Source: Nitrospirota bacterium (GTDB lineage: Bacteria; Nitrospirota; JACRHJ01). From it: a stretch of DNA of 7,540 nt. Positions 1 through 6,124 of this stretch are shown one piece after another (positions within the stretch are counted from its first letter, which is position 1; the number at the start of each line of letters is the position of its first letter). The notes beneath the pieces are model-generated. The model was not told the DNA's origin. It made no database searches and saw only the letters and a list, made by a program, of their open reading frames with translations. A program made the position numbers and the translations under genes. Where the stretch lies: contig JAKAHE010000105.1 in the NCBI GenBank assembly GCA_021815285.1, positions 1-7,540 on the forward strand, given 5' to 3'.

Positions 1-119
1 AACCTGTAGGTCCTTACAGCCTTGGGCGGAACGGGAGTCGCGCGGCCAACCATCGTGCCGGACGATGCGCACCCGGCAATACCAAGCATGATAAGCAGAA
101 ACAGCAGTTTTGTTCTCAT
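1..119 (-). CDS. N-terminus of a putative lipoprotein (partial, runs off the left edge)
   Basis: Read leftward from ATG at 119-117, the frame stays open for 39 codons to the window edge. The N-terminus is MRTKLLFLLIMLGIAGC: a basic start, a hydrophobic core at residues 5-15 and a lipobox I14-A15-G16-C17, so signal peptidase II cleavage and lipidation at Cys17 are expected. Ala at +2 is not the Asp inner-membrane retention signal, so outer-membrane sorting is likely in a diderm. The mature start is Ser/Gly/Thr/Pro-rich (ASSGTMVGRATPVPP), as in many lipoprotein linkers. A purine-rich AGAGAAG lies just upstream as a modest ribosome binding site. The gene is divergent from archease-rtcB. The rest of the protein is outside the window, so no function can be assigned. 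Confidence 0.8.
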   Translation of the reverse strand, partial: MRTKLLFLLIMLGIAGCASSGTMVGRATPVPPKAVRTYR

Positions 120-172
120 CTGTTCTTCTCTTTCGCCCGTTCATCAAAAAGGGATTAAAAAAATCCTTTCGG

Positions 173-201
173 ATATTAACACAACGCCGTCCACCGGGCA
201 A
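173..201 (-). promoter_or_regulatory. Possible sigma70-type promoter for the leftward lipoprotein gene
   Basis: On the minus strand, TTGCCC (201-196) and TAATAT (178-173) are separated by 17 bp. Each box matches four of six consensus positions. It sits about 54 nt upstream of the lipoprotein ATG. An imperfect inverted repeat at 148-169 (AAAGGGATT / AAATCCTTT) would lie in the resulting leader. The match is only moderate in an AT-rich stretch, so this is a candidate only. Confidence 0.3.
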
Positions 202-222
202 CAGGTAAAAACGCTTGGGGCC

Positions 223-250
223 TTGACACCACCCCTGTCGGGTATATAAT
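223..250 (+). promoter_or_regulatory. Strong sigma70-type promoter for archease-rtcB
   Basis: A perfect -35 box TTGACA (223-228) is followed after 16 bp by a perfect -10 box TATAAT (245-250). Transcription would begin near 256-258, leaving a leader of about 24 nt before the GTG start at 281. Both hexamers match consensus exactly and the spacing is within the normal 16-18 bp. No operator or regulator-binding palindrome is evident over it, so strong, possibly constitutive expression is inferred. Confidence 0.85.
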
Positions 251-280
251 GAAAAGATAGGAAAAACAAGGGGTTTTCAG

Positions 281-700
281 GTGGCAAAGCGTTATAACAC
301 GTTCGGGACCACGGCAGACGTGGGTGTGGAGTCCTGGGGGGACAGTCTGCCTGAGGCATTCGAGGCCCAGGCTGAGGGAATGTTCGACGTCATGGCCGAG
401 CTTCCCGGCGTGCGGCCTGTAGAGGATTTTAAAATCGGGGCCGAAGGAACAGACGACGAGACGCTCCTTGTCGCTTTCTTGAACGAGCTTCTGTTCCTCT
501 TCGACGCCAGGGGGGTATTGCTTCGTGAATTTGAGGTGGTCGAAATAGGCGGCGGAAAGCTGAAAGCGGTGGCCAGGGGCGAGAAAATAGACACATTGAG
601 GCACGTGATAAAGACACCCGTCAAGGCGGTAACCTATCATATGCTGAAGGTGGAAAAGACGCCGGAGGGATATAAAACCAGGGTCGTATATGACATATAA
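281..700 (+). CDS. Archease family protein, RtcB activating factor
   Basis: The 139-residue product has the usual length of archease, which in characterised systems promotes guanylylation and multiple turnover of the RNA ligase RtcB. The N-terminal signature is TTADVGVESWGDSLPEAFEA (10-29), with expected metal ligand Asp13. Residues 58-75 carry the family segment DDETLLVAFLNELLFLFD. The C-terminal block HVIKTPVKAVTYHMLKV (108-124) and terminal VVYDI (Asp138) are also typical. The more common HTAD motif is TTAD here, a small deviation. The start is GTG at 281, preceded by AAGGGG (268-273) at 7 nt spacing and by the strong promoter at 223-250. Its last 11 nt overlap rtcB, which supports the functional pairing. 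The protein is expected to be cytoplasmic. Confidence 0.95.
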   Translation: MAKRYNTFGTTADVGVESWGDSLPEAFEAQAEGMFDVMAELPGVRPVEDFKIGAEGTDDETLLVAFLNELLFLFDARGVLLREFEVVEIGGGKLKAVARGEKIDTLRHVIKTPVKAVTYHMLKVEKTPEGYKTRVVYDI

Positions 701-2135
701 ACTTCGGAAACTCGACGACTATCGCTGGCTCGTGCCGCAGGACTACAAGCCGGGAATGCGCGTCCCCGGCATAATCTACGCAAGCGAAGCCCTGATGGAA
801 AACATAAGAAAAGACGAATCCGTCGAGCAGGTGGCGAACGCCGCGATGCTGCCCGGCATAGTAAAGGCGTCTCTCGCCATGCCGGACATGCATTTCGGCT
901 ACGGCCTGCCAATCGGCGGGGTCGTTGCAACGGACGCAAAAGACGGCGTAATAACGCCCGGAGGGGTAGGTTTCGACATAAACTGCGGCGTCAGGATGCT
1001 CCGCACAAACCTCTACCGCGCGGACGTTAAAGACAAAACCCGCGCCCTTGTGGAAGGCCTTTACGCAAGCATCCCTACCGGCGTCGGCGCAAAAGGAGAA
1101 CTCAGGCTCTCGCGGACGGATTTCGACAGGATGCTGGTTCAAGGCGCGCGCTGGGCCGTGAATAACGGCTACGGGAGCATGGACGACCTTGAACGCATCG
1201 AGGCCGAAGGCTGCATACAGGGAGCAGACCCGGACAAGGTGTCCGAGAAGGCATACGAGCGCGGCAAGGGCCAGATTGGGACGCTCGGCTCCGGAAACCA
1301 CTTCGCGGAGATACAATACGTCCAGAAGGTGTTCGACGAGAAGGCCGGGGCGGCGTTCGGGCTTTTCGAGGGCCAGATAACCGTTATGATTCACACCGGC
1401 TCGCGCGGATTCGGCCACCAGGTCTGCACGGATTACCTCAAGGTCATGGAGGCTTCCGTGCGCAAATACGGCTTCAGCCTCCCCGACCGCCAGCTCGCCT
1501 GCGCGCCGATAGACTCGCCCGAGGGGCGGGACTACCTCGCGGCCATGCGGGCGGCGGCGAACTTCGGATTTACCAACCGCCAGATGATAATGCACTGGGC
1601 GCGTGAGGTCTTCATGCATGTGCTCGGCCTTTCACCGAGGGACCTTGGCATGTCGCTGATATACGACGTCGCCCACAATATCGTGAAGTTCGAGGAGCAC
1701 GAGATAGACGGGAAAAAGATGATGCTTGCCGTACACCGGAAGGGCGCAACGCGCGCCTTCCCGCCCGGGCACCCGGAGACGCCGAAACTATACAGGGACG
1801 TGGGCCAGCCGGTAATCATACCCGGAGACATGGGGACATACTCCTACATCCTCGCGGGCACGGAGCGCGGAATGGCCGAGACCTTCGGGAGCGCATGCCA
1901 CGGCGCTGGAAGGGTCATGTCCCGCGCGGCGGCGGTGAAGGCCTGCCGGGGCAGGGCTATAGAGCGGGAGCTTGAGGACATAGGCGTAATCGCCCGCTAC
2001 ACGGGCAGAGACGCGTTAAAGGAAGAGATTCCGGAGGCTTACAAAGATATTGACCAGGTGGTCGATGTCGTGCATAATGCGGGGATAGCCAAACGGGTGG
2101 CAAAGCTCAGGCCAATTGGGGTGATTAAAGGATAA
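690..2135 (+). CDS. rtcB: RNA-splicing ligase RtcB (GTP-dependent tRNA/RNA ligase)
   Basis: This 481-residue full-length RtcB should join RNA 2',3'-cyclic phosphate or 3'-phosphate ends to 5'-OH ends using GTP and Mn2+. The key residues are visible: GGVGFDINCGVR (91-102) with ligands Asp96 and Cys99; GSGNHFAE (200-207) with His204 and Glu207; MIHTGSRG (233-240) with His235; DVAHN (326-330) with His329; and SACHGAGR (401-408), whose His404 is the expected guanylylated nucleophile (also position 404 in the Pyrococcus enzyme). No intein interrupts the gene. The length is the long archaeal-like form rather than the roughly 408-residue E. coli form. The ATG at 690 lies inside the end of archease, with AGGG (680-683) at 6 nt spacing, so translation is probably coupled. 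The likely role is RNA repair or tRNA splicing; the native substrate cannot be told from sequence. Confidence 0.98.
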   Translation: MTYKLRKLDDYRWLVPQDYKPGMRVPGIIYASEALMENIRKDESVEQVANAAMLPGIVKASLAMPDMHFGYGLPIGGVVATDAKDGVITPGGVGFDINCGVRMLRTNLYRADVKDKTRALVEGLYASIPTGVGAKGELRLSRTDFDRMLVQGARWAVNNGYGSMDDLERIEAEGCIQGADPDKVSEKAYERGKGQIGTLGSGNHFAEIQYVQKVFDEKAGAAFGLFEGQITVMIHTGSRGFGHQVCTDYLKVMEASVRKYGFSLPDRQLACAPIDSPEGRDYLAAMRAAANFGFTNRQMIMHWAREVFMHVLGLSPRDLGMSLIYDVAHNIVKFEEHEIDGKKMMLAVHRKGATRAFPPGHPETPKLYRDVGQPVIIPGDMGTYSYILAGTERGMAETFGSACHGAGRVMSRAAAVKACRGRAIERELEDIGVIARYTGRDALKEEIPEAYKDIDQVVDVVHNAGIAKRVAKLRPIGVIKG

Positions 2136-2136
2136 A

Positions 2137-2303
2137 GTCCCGCAAGGGGCGAACGAACATTTAGACGACCGAGATGGTAAATGTTGGCGAAGTGAATGTC
2201 CATGCGAGAAACTGTCTGAGGCGGGAACCGAGTTTTTCTCGCATAATGAACGAGCATTACATTTACCGGAGGGAGTCTACCGAGAGAGAGTCCCCTGCGG
2301 GAC
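2137..2303. repeat. Nested inverted-repeat element between rtcB and gpsA
   Basis: The rtcB-gpsA spacer is built of concentric complementary words. The outer arms GTCCCGCAAGGGG (2137-2149) and CCCCTGCGGGAC (2292-2303) pair over 12 bp with one bulged A. Inside them TAGAC (2162-2166) pairs with GTCTA (2275-2279), GGTAAATG (2176-2183) with CATTTACC (2260-2267), and ATGCGAGAAACT (2202-2213) with AGTTTTTCTCGCAT (2231-2244) with two unpaired bases. The unpaired stretches are purine-rich and CGA-rich (CGAACGAA, GACCGAGA, GGCGAAGTGAA, CCGAGAGAGAG). The element starts 2 nt after the rtcB stop and ends just before the gpsA ribosome binding site. It could be a structured leader RNA, a non-autonomous palindromic mobile repeat, or a cruciform protein-binding site. 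I do not recognise it as a known riboswitch and see no U-tract terminator. Confidence 0.7.
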
Positions 2304-2318
2304 CTTGGAGCAAACGCA

Positions 2319-3323
2319 TTGCCTGAGAAAATAGCCGTAATCGGGGCTGGGGCGTGGGGGACGACGCTGGCCGCGCTACTTGCCGACAAGGGGCACGAAG
2401 TATCGCTCTGGGTCTTTGAAAAAGACCTCGCCGAGCGTATGCGGACAAGCCGCGTAAACGACATCTATCTGCCGGGCCATACCCTGCCGGGTATGGGAAT
2501 AACGTCTGACCTTCCCTCTGCGGTAAAAGACAAGTCGATAATCCTGACCGTTACACCCTCGCACGTTACACGCGGTATTTTAAAATCCCTGGCGGATTGC
2601 GTCGCGCCTGAGGCTTATTTCGTCTCCGCCTCGAAGGGAATAGAGAACGACAGCCTTCTGACCATGAACGAGGTTATGGAAGACGTGCTCCCCAGGGAAT
2701 TCCACGCAAAGAGCGCCTTCCTTTCCGGCCCGAGCTTCGCAAAGGAAGTTATTCGGAAAATGCCGACGGCGGTATCCGTCGCCTCCAGGGAACCGGAGAC
2801 CGCAAGGCACATACAGTCGGTCTTCAGCACGGAATATTTCCGCGTATACACAAGCCCGGACGTAATGGGCGTGGAACTCGGCGGGGCGCTGAAAAACGTC
2901 ATCGCAATCGCCGCCGGATGCTCGGACGGCCTGGGATTCGGGCACAACACGCGTGCGGCGATTATAACGCGGGGCCTTGCGGAAATAGCCCGTCTCGGCA
3001 TGGCTATGGGGGCCAATCCCCTTACGTTTTCCGGGCTCTCCGGCATGGGAGACTTGGTCCTCACCTGCACGGGCGAGCTCTCCCGCAACAGAACGGTAGG
3101 ATACAGGCTCGGAAAAGGAGAGCGGCTCCCGGATATGCTATCCGAGATGAAGACGGTGGCGGAGGGCGTGAAAACCTCGAAGGCGGCCTATCTGCTGTCG
3201 AAGAAATACGGCGTCCAGATGCCTATAACGGGGCAGGTATACAGCCTGCTTTATGAAGGGAAAGAGGCCTCGAAGGTCGTAAAAGACCTCATGGCGAGGG
3301 ACCTGAAGAGCGAGATGGGATGA
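2319..3323 (+). CDS. gpsA: NAD(P)H-dependent glycerol-3-phosphate dehydrogenase
   Basis: The 334-residue enzyme reduces dihydroxyacetone phosphate to sn-glycerol 3-phosphate, the backbone precursor of membrane phospholipids, in the cytoplasm. The N-terminal Rossmann domain opens with KIAVIGAGAWGTTLA (4-18), containing the GxGxxG loop Gly9-Gly14. SASKGIE (103-109) and LSGPSFAKEV (135-144) are standard family blocks. The C-terminal helical domain carries ELGGALKNVIAIAAG (186-200) with expected catalytic Lys192, then GHNTRAAIITRGL (208-220) and SGMGDLVLTCTGELSRNRT (241-259). The start is TTG at 2319, chosen because only three residues precede the first beta strand and GGAG (2307-2310) sits 8 nt upstream. 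The gene follows the nested repeat element and overlaps larB by 4 nt. Length and motifs are complete. Confidence 0.98.
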   Translation: MPEKIAVIGAGAWGTTLAALLADKGHEVSLWVFEKDLAERMRTSRVNDIYLPGHTLPGMGITSDLPSAVKDKSIILTVTPSHVTRGILKSLADCVAPEAYFVSASKGIENDSLLTMNEVMEDVLPREFHAKSAFLSGPSFAKEVIRKMPTAVSVASREPETARHIQSVFSTEYFRVYTSPDVMGVELGGALKNVIAIAAGCSDGLGFGHNTRAAIITRGLAEIARLGMAMGANPLTFSGLSGMGDLVLTCTGELSRNRTVGYRLGKGERLPDMLSEMKTVAEGVKTSKAAYLLSKKYGVQMPITGQVYSLLYEGKEASKVVKDLMARDLKSEMG

Positions 3324-4072
3324 AAGAGCGGCTCAAAGAGATTCTGGAACACGTGCGCGAGGGCAAAACGGATGTCGAGGCCGCCCTTTCGGAGCTTAGG
3401 CACCTGCCGTTCGAGGACATTCAGTTTGCCGTCGTGGATCATCACAGAAGTCTCAGGCAGGGCGCGCCGGAGGTCATATACTGCGAGGGCAAGACGCCCG
3501 CCCAGGTGCGGGCCATAGCGGAACGTATGCTGGCGAAGCGCTCCGACGTGCTTGCCACGCGGGCGGACAGGGAGGCATACAAGGCCCTGAAGGCGCTCGA
3601 CAGGCGCGCGCGCTACAACGAGCTTGCCCGCGCCGTCGTCATAGAGCACAAGAAACGCCTGCCGACGGAAGGGATGGTGCTCGTTGTCACCGCGGGGACG
3701 ACGGACATACCCGTTGCCGAGGAGGCCGCCGTTACTGCGGGTACCCTGGGCAGCGCCGTCGAGACAATGTACGATGTCGGCGTATCGGGCATCCACAGGC
3801 TGCTCGGCAGGAAGGAAGTCCTGGTATCGGCGCGCGTGATCATCGTCGCCGCCGGGATGGACGGGGCGCTTGCATCCGTCGTTGGGGGCCTGGTGGACAA
3901 GCCGGTCATCGCAGTGCCGACATCGGTGGGTTACGGCGCGTCATTCGGAGGTATTGCCGCGCTTCTCACAATGCTTAACTCCTGCGCCCCGGGCGTCGCG
4001 GTGATGAATATAGACAACGGCTTCGGGGCGGGTTTCCTTGCCCACAGGATAAACATGCTTGGGGAGAAGTAG
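3320..4072 (+). CDS. larB: LarB, pyridinium-3,5-biscarboxylic acid mononucleotide synthase
   Basis: LarB carries out the first step of nickel-pincer nucleotide cofactor synthesis. It carboxylates the pyridinium ring of NaAD at C5 and hydrolyses the phosphoanhydride, giving pyridinium-3,5-biscarboxylic acid mononucleotide and AMP. The 250-residue product is full length. A helical N-terminal part contains HRSLRQGAPEVIYCEGKT (42-59). A PurE-like domain begins near residue 118 with VLVVTAGTTDIPVAEEAAVT (120-139). VGYGASFGG (203-211) is followed by LNSCAPGVAVMNIDNGFGAG (219-238). Cys222 matches the cysteine (221 in the Lactobacillus enzyme) known to form a transient cysteinyl-pyridine intermediate. 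The ATG overlaps the gpsA stop in an ATGA arrangement, so translation is probably coupled. larC follows after 122 nt. Confidence 0.96.
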   Translation: MKERLKEILEHVREGKTDVEAALSELRHLPFEDIQFAVVDHHRSLRQGAPEVIYCEGKTPAQVRAIAERMLAKRSDVLATRADREAYKALKALDRRARYNELARAVVIEHKKRLPTEGMVLVVTAGTTDIPVAEEAAVTAGTLGSAVETMYDVGVSGIHRLLGRKEVLVSARVIIVAAGMDGALASVVGGLVDKPVIAVPTSVGYGASFGGIAALLTMLNSCAPGVAVMNIDNGFGAGFLAHRINMLGEK

Positions 4073-4104
4073 GGGCGCGGCGCCCTTAGCGCGGCGTAGA
4101 TATT

Positions 4105-4131
4105 GTCATTCTGAGCGGAGCGAATAATCCG
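4105..4131 (+). repeat. Copy of a GTCATTCTGAGCG-type dispersed intergenic repeat
   Basis: The sequence starting GTCATTCTGAGCGGAGCG and ending AATAATCCG closely resembles a short repeat seen many times in genomes of deltaproteobacteria, Chloroflexi and related uncultured bacteria, in which a CTGAGCGAAGCGAAG-like core is flanked by complementary words. In this copy the flanking words ATTCT and AATAAT are no longer fully complementary, suggesting a drifted copy. It lies between larB and larC. There is no second exact copy in the window. Identification rests on recollection of the motif, not on a search. Confidence 0.6.
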
Positions 4132-4145
4132 CAGTTGCTTAATAA

Positions 4146-4186
4146 ACAGAAGGGCCGACACGCGCTCCACCTGGTGCGGCCCCTGT
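4146..4186 (+). other. GC-rich hairpin in the larC leader
   Basis: ACAG (4146-4149) pairs with CTGT (4183-4186), and after a two-base AA bulge GGGCCG (4152-4157) pairs with CGGCCC (4177-4182). This makes about 10 bp closing a 19-nt loop that itself contains CACCTGGTG (4168-4176). The hairpin ends 8 nt before the larC ATG. The only candidate ribosome binding site, a weak TAGAG (4186-4190), abuts or overlaps its base, so the fold could lower larC translation. No T-run follows, so it does not look like an intrinsic terminator. It could also be a remnant of a palindromic repeat. Confidence 0.45.
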
Positions 4187-4194
4187 AGAGACAA

Positions 4195-5376
4195 ATGAAA
4201 ATTCTGTATTTCGACTGCTTTTCCGGCATATCTGGCGACATGCTCACAGGCGCGCTCATGGGGGCCGGGTGCGATTTTAAAAAATGGCGGGGGTCTATGG
4301 AAACGCTTCCCCTTGACGGATGGTCTGCGTCGGTTAAAAAAGTAAGGCGCGGAGGGCTGTCCGGGACGAAGTTCACCGTAAAAACCTCCTCCAATCAGCA
4401 CCGCAGGAACCTCCCGCAGATTGAAAAAATAATAAAAAAATCCAGTCTCCCCCAGGCGGTCAAGGGGCGTTCCCTGACCGTATTTGAAAGGCTTGCCCGG
4501 GCCGAAGCCAGGGCGCACGGGATTGGCATAGACGAAGTGCATTTCCACGAGATTGGCGCGGTCGATTCAATAATAGACATCGCGGGCGTCTGCCTGGCGA
4601 TTCACATGCTCGCACCGGACAGGATTTTATTTTCGGCCCTGAACCTCGGTTCCGGCGAGGTGAAGACGGCGCACGGCGTCCTCCCAGTCCCGGCCCCGGC
4701 CACGGCGGAGCTGATAAAGGGCATACCGGCGTACCAGTCGGACGTTCGTGCCGAGCTGACAACACCCACGGGAGCCGCGCTTGCGGCGGAGCTTTCCGAC
4801 GGCTTCGGCCCGATGCCTGCGATGAAAGTCAAATCCACCGGTTCCGGCGCGGGAGACATGGAATTTCCCGGCAGGCCGAATCTCCTGAGGCTGTTCATCG
4901 GAGAATCCGAAACCGGCAATGGCAGCGCAACCGGTGACTACGAGGAAGACAGCGTGGTCCTGGTTGAAACCAACATCGACGACATGGATCCGCGCGTTTA
5001 CGAATACGTCATGGAGAAACTCCTGAAAGCCGGGACGCTTGACGTATGGCTTACGCCGATTATCATGAAGAAATCGCGTCCGGCGGCCACGCTTTCCGCG
5101 CTCTGCGCGCGTGATAATGAATCGGCGATTATAGATATAATAATGGAGGAGACGACGACGTTCGGAGTGAGGGTCTCGGAGTTGCGCAGGTATAAACTCG
5201 CAAGGGAGTTCAGAAAGACCAGGGTTTCGGGTATTAATGTGCGTGTTAAGGCCGGGAAACGCGGAGGGAAGGTATTGAAGGCCGTGCCGGAATACGAAGA
5301 CGCAAAACTTGCGGCGGAAAGGACTAAAACGCCGTTAAAAGATATTCTGAACGGACTTCCGGCTCTGCTGAAATAA
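4195..5376 (+). CDS. larC: LarC, nickel-pincer cofactor nickel insertase (CTP-dependent)
   Basis: LarC inserts nickel into the dithiolated pincer nucleotide made by LarB and LarE, using CTP hydrolysis, and so completes the cofactor of lactate racemase LarA and its homologues. The 393-residue product is full length. The N-terminus MKILYFDCFSGISGDM (1-16) is characteristic. EVHFHEIGAVDSIIDIAG (114-131) is the central signature, followed by LNLGSGEVKTAHGVLPVPAP (149-168) and ELTTPTGAAL (187-196). The C-terminal domain corresponding to LarC2 begins around 254 with VVLVETNIDDMDPRVYEYVM and includes LTPIIMKKSRPA (286-297). Unlike Lactobacillus plantarum, where larC is split and needs a frameshift, this gene is one continuous frame. 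No His-rich nickel-storage stretch is present. The ribosome binding site is weak, and the 122-nt gap after larB holds a repeat and a hairpin. Confidence 0.97.
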   Translation: MKILYFDCFSGISGDMLTGALMGAGCDFKKWRGSMETLPLDGWSASVKKVRRGGLSGTKFTVKTSSNQHRRNLPQIEKIIKKSSLPQAVKGRSLTVFERLARAEARAHGIGIDEVHFHEIGAVDSIIDIAGVCLAIHMLAPDRILFSALNLGSGEVKTAHGVLPVPAPATAELIKGIPAYQSDVRAELTTPTGAALAAELSDGFGPMPAMKVKSTGSGAGDMEFPGRPNLLRLFIGESETGNGSATGDYEEDSVVLVETNIDDMDPRVYEYVMEKLLKAGTLDVWLTPIIMKKSRPAATLSALCARDNESAIIDIIMEETTTFGVRVSELRRYKLAREFRKTRVSGINVRVKAGKRGGKVLKAVPEYEDAKLAAERTKTPLKDILNGLPALLK

Positions 5377-5422
5377 ACAATTGCGATAGATGCTCGGTTG
5401 ACCAACAAAAAAGGAGGCGCGG

Positions 5423-6106
5423 ATGAAAAGAATGACGGTTTTTCTTGCCATGTTGCTGCTTGTTCCTGTCCAGTCCATTGCCGCCCGAAATAATTTATCG
5501 GACATGCTGCGCAAAATGCCGGAATTCTCCTCGGTCATGACGGCCTATTCAGACGGGCATACGCAGTCCATGAAATATTATTACACCAGGAAGAAACAGC
5601 GCTCTGAGCCAATGGGAAAGTCTTCCGGTAAAAACATTATAATAACCAGGCTCGACAAGCAGGTGGTATGGATGCTCATGCCGGAACAGATGAAATACAT
5701 GGAAATGGGACTGAACCAGAAAAATTCCAACCCGGTGACCTCCGGCGCAGGGGTTGTAGATGCGGAAAAAATCGGCGACGTCACCCTCGACGGGCACAGG
5801 TGCGTCGAATACAAGGTAACCGTGAAGGACGATAACGGAGAGAGGCGCAGGATGTACATGTGGGTCGCCAATGACCTCGGCTGGCCCATACAGTCCGAAG
5901 CCATCGACGGCAGCTGGCGTTACACATTCACGGATATAAAAATCGGCAGGCAGGATCCGTCTCTCTTCCGCATTCCGGACGGATACGAAAGGTTCTCCGT
6001 TCCATCCGCGGGGGGTTTCGCGCCGCCGGCGCCCGAAGCGCCTGAACCTCCGGCTCCGTCCGCCCCGGAGCCGCCTTCGATTCCCGTTCCCCCAATTCCC
6101 TGGTAG
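5423..6106 (+). CDS. Exported LolA/DUF4412-like protein with a proline-rich tail
   Basis: The 227-residue product starts with a Sec signal peptide, MKRMTVFLAMLLLVPVQSIAA, likely cleaved near residue 21 or 22. There is no lipobox cysteine, so a soluble periplasmic protein is expected. The body resembles the outer-membrane lipoprotein carrier/DUF4412 fold group: a strand with basic residues (MKYYYTRKKQR, 50-60), then NIIITRLDKQVVWMLMPEQM (71-90) with KYMEM after it, and TLDGHRCVEYKVTV (121-134). RRMYMWVANDLGWPIQ (142-157) and FRIPDGYERF (182-191) complete the pattern. Residues 201-227 form a Pro-rich tail (14 Pro in 27). The start is well fixed by AAGGAGG (5411-5417) 5 nt before the ATG. It follows larC by 46 nt and precedes the TPR gene by 18 nt. 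The exact role is unknown; lipoprotein handling or envelope interaction is only an inference from the fold. Confidence 0.85.
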   Translation: MKRMTVFLAMLLLVPVQSIAARNNLSDMLRKMPEFSSVMTAYSDGHTQSMKYYYTRKKQRSEPMGKSSGKNIIITRLDKQVVWMLMPEQMKYMEMGLNQKNSNPVTSGAGVVDAEKIGDVTLDGHRCVEYKVTVKDDNGERRRMYMWVANDLGWPIQSEAIDGSWRYTFTDIKIGRQDPSLFRIPDGYERFSVPSAGGFAPPAPEAPEPPAPSAPEPPSIPVPPIPW

Positions 6107-6124
6107 GCAAAAAGGAGCCGTATT

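Noticed and set aside
621..1619. A 332-codon open frame on the minus strand opposite rtcB
   Set aside because: It lies antisense to an unmistakable rtcB with all catalytic residues in place. Its translation has no recognisable domain, and long antisense frames are expected in GC-rich coding DNA.
2242..2247. CATAAT as a possible -10 box for gpsA inside the repeat element
   Set aside because: No acceptable -35 hexamer lies 15-19 bp upstream, and the bases are part of the internal hairpin arm.
2174..2326. A 50-codon frame from ATG at 2174 running into the gpsA start
   Set aside because: There is no convincing ribosome binding site, and the sequence is explained by the nested inverted repeats. 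The product has no domain-like pattern. Overlap with the gpsA TTG is probably coincidental.
4073..4085. GGGCGC-G-GCGCCC inverted repeat after larB as a terminator
   Set aside because: A one-base centre cannot form the loop without breaking pairs, and no T-run follows, so intrinsic termination is not supported.
3931..4548. A 205-codon minus-strand frame spanning the larB-larC spacer
   Set aside because: Most of it is antisense to conserved larB and larC coding sequence, with no ribosome binding site or family signature.
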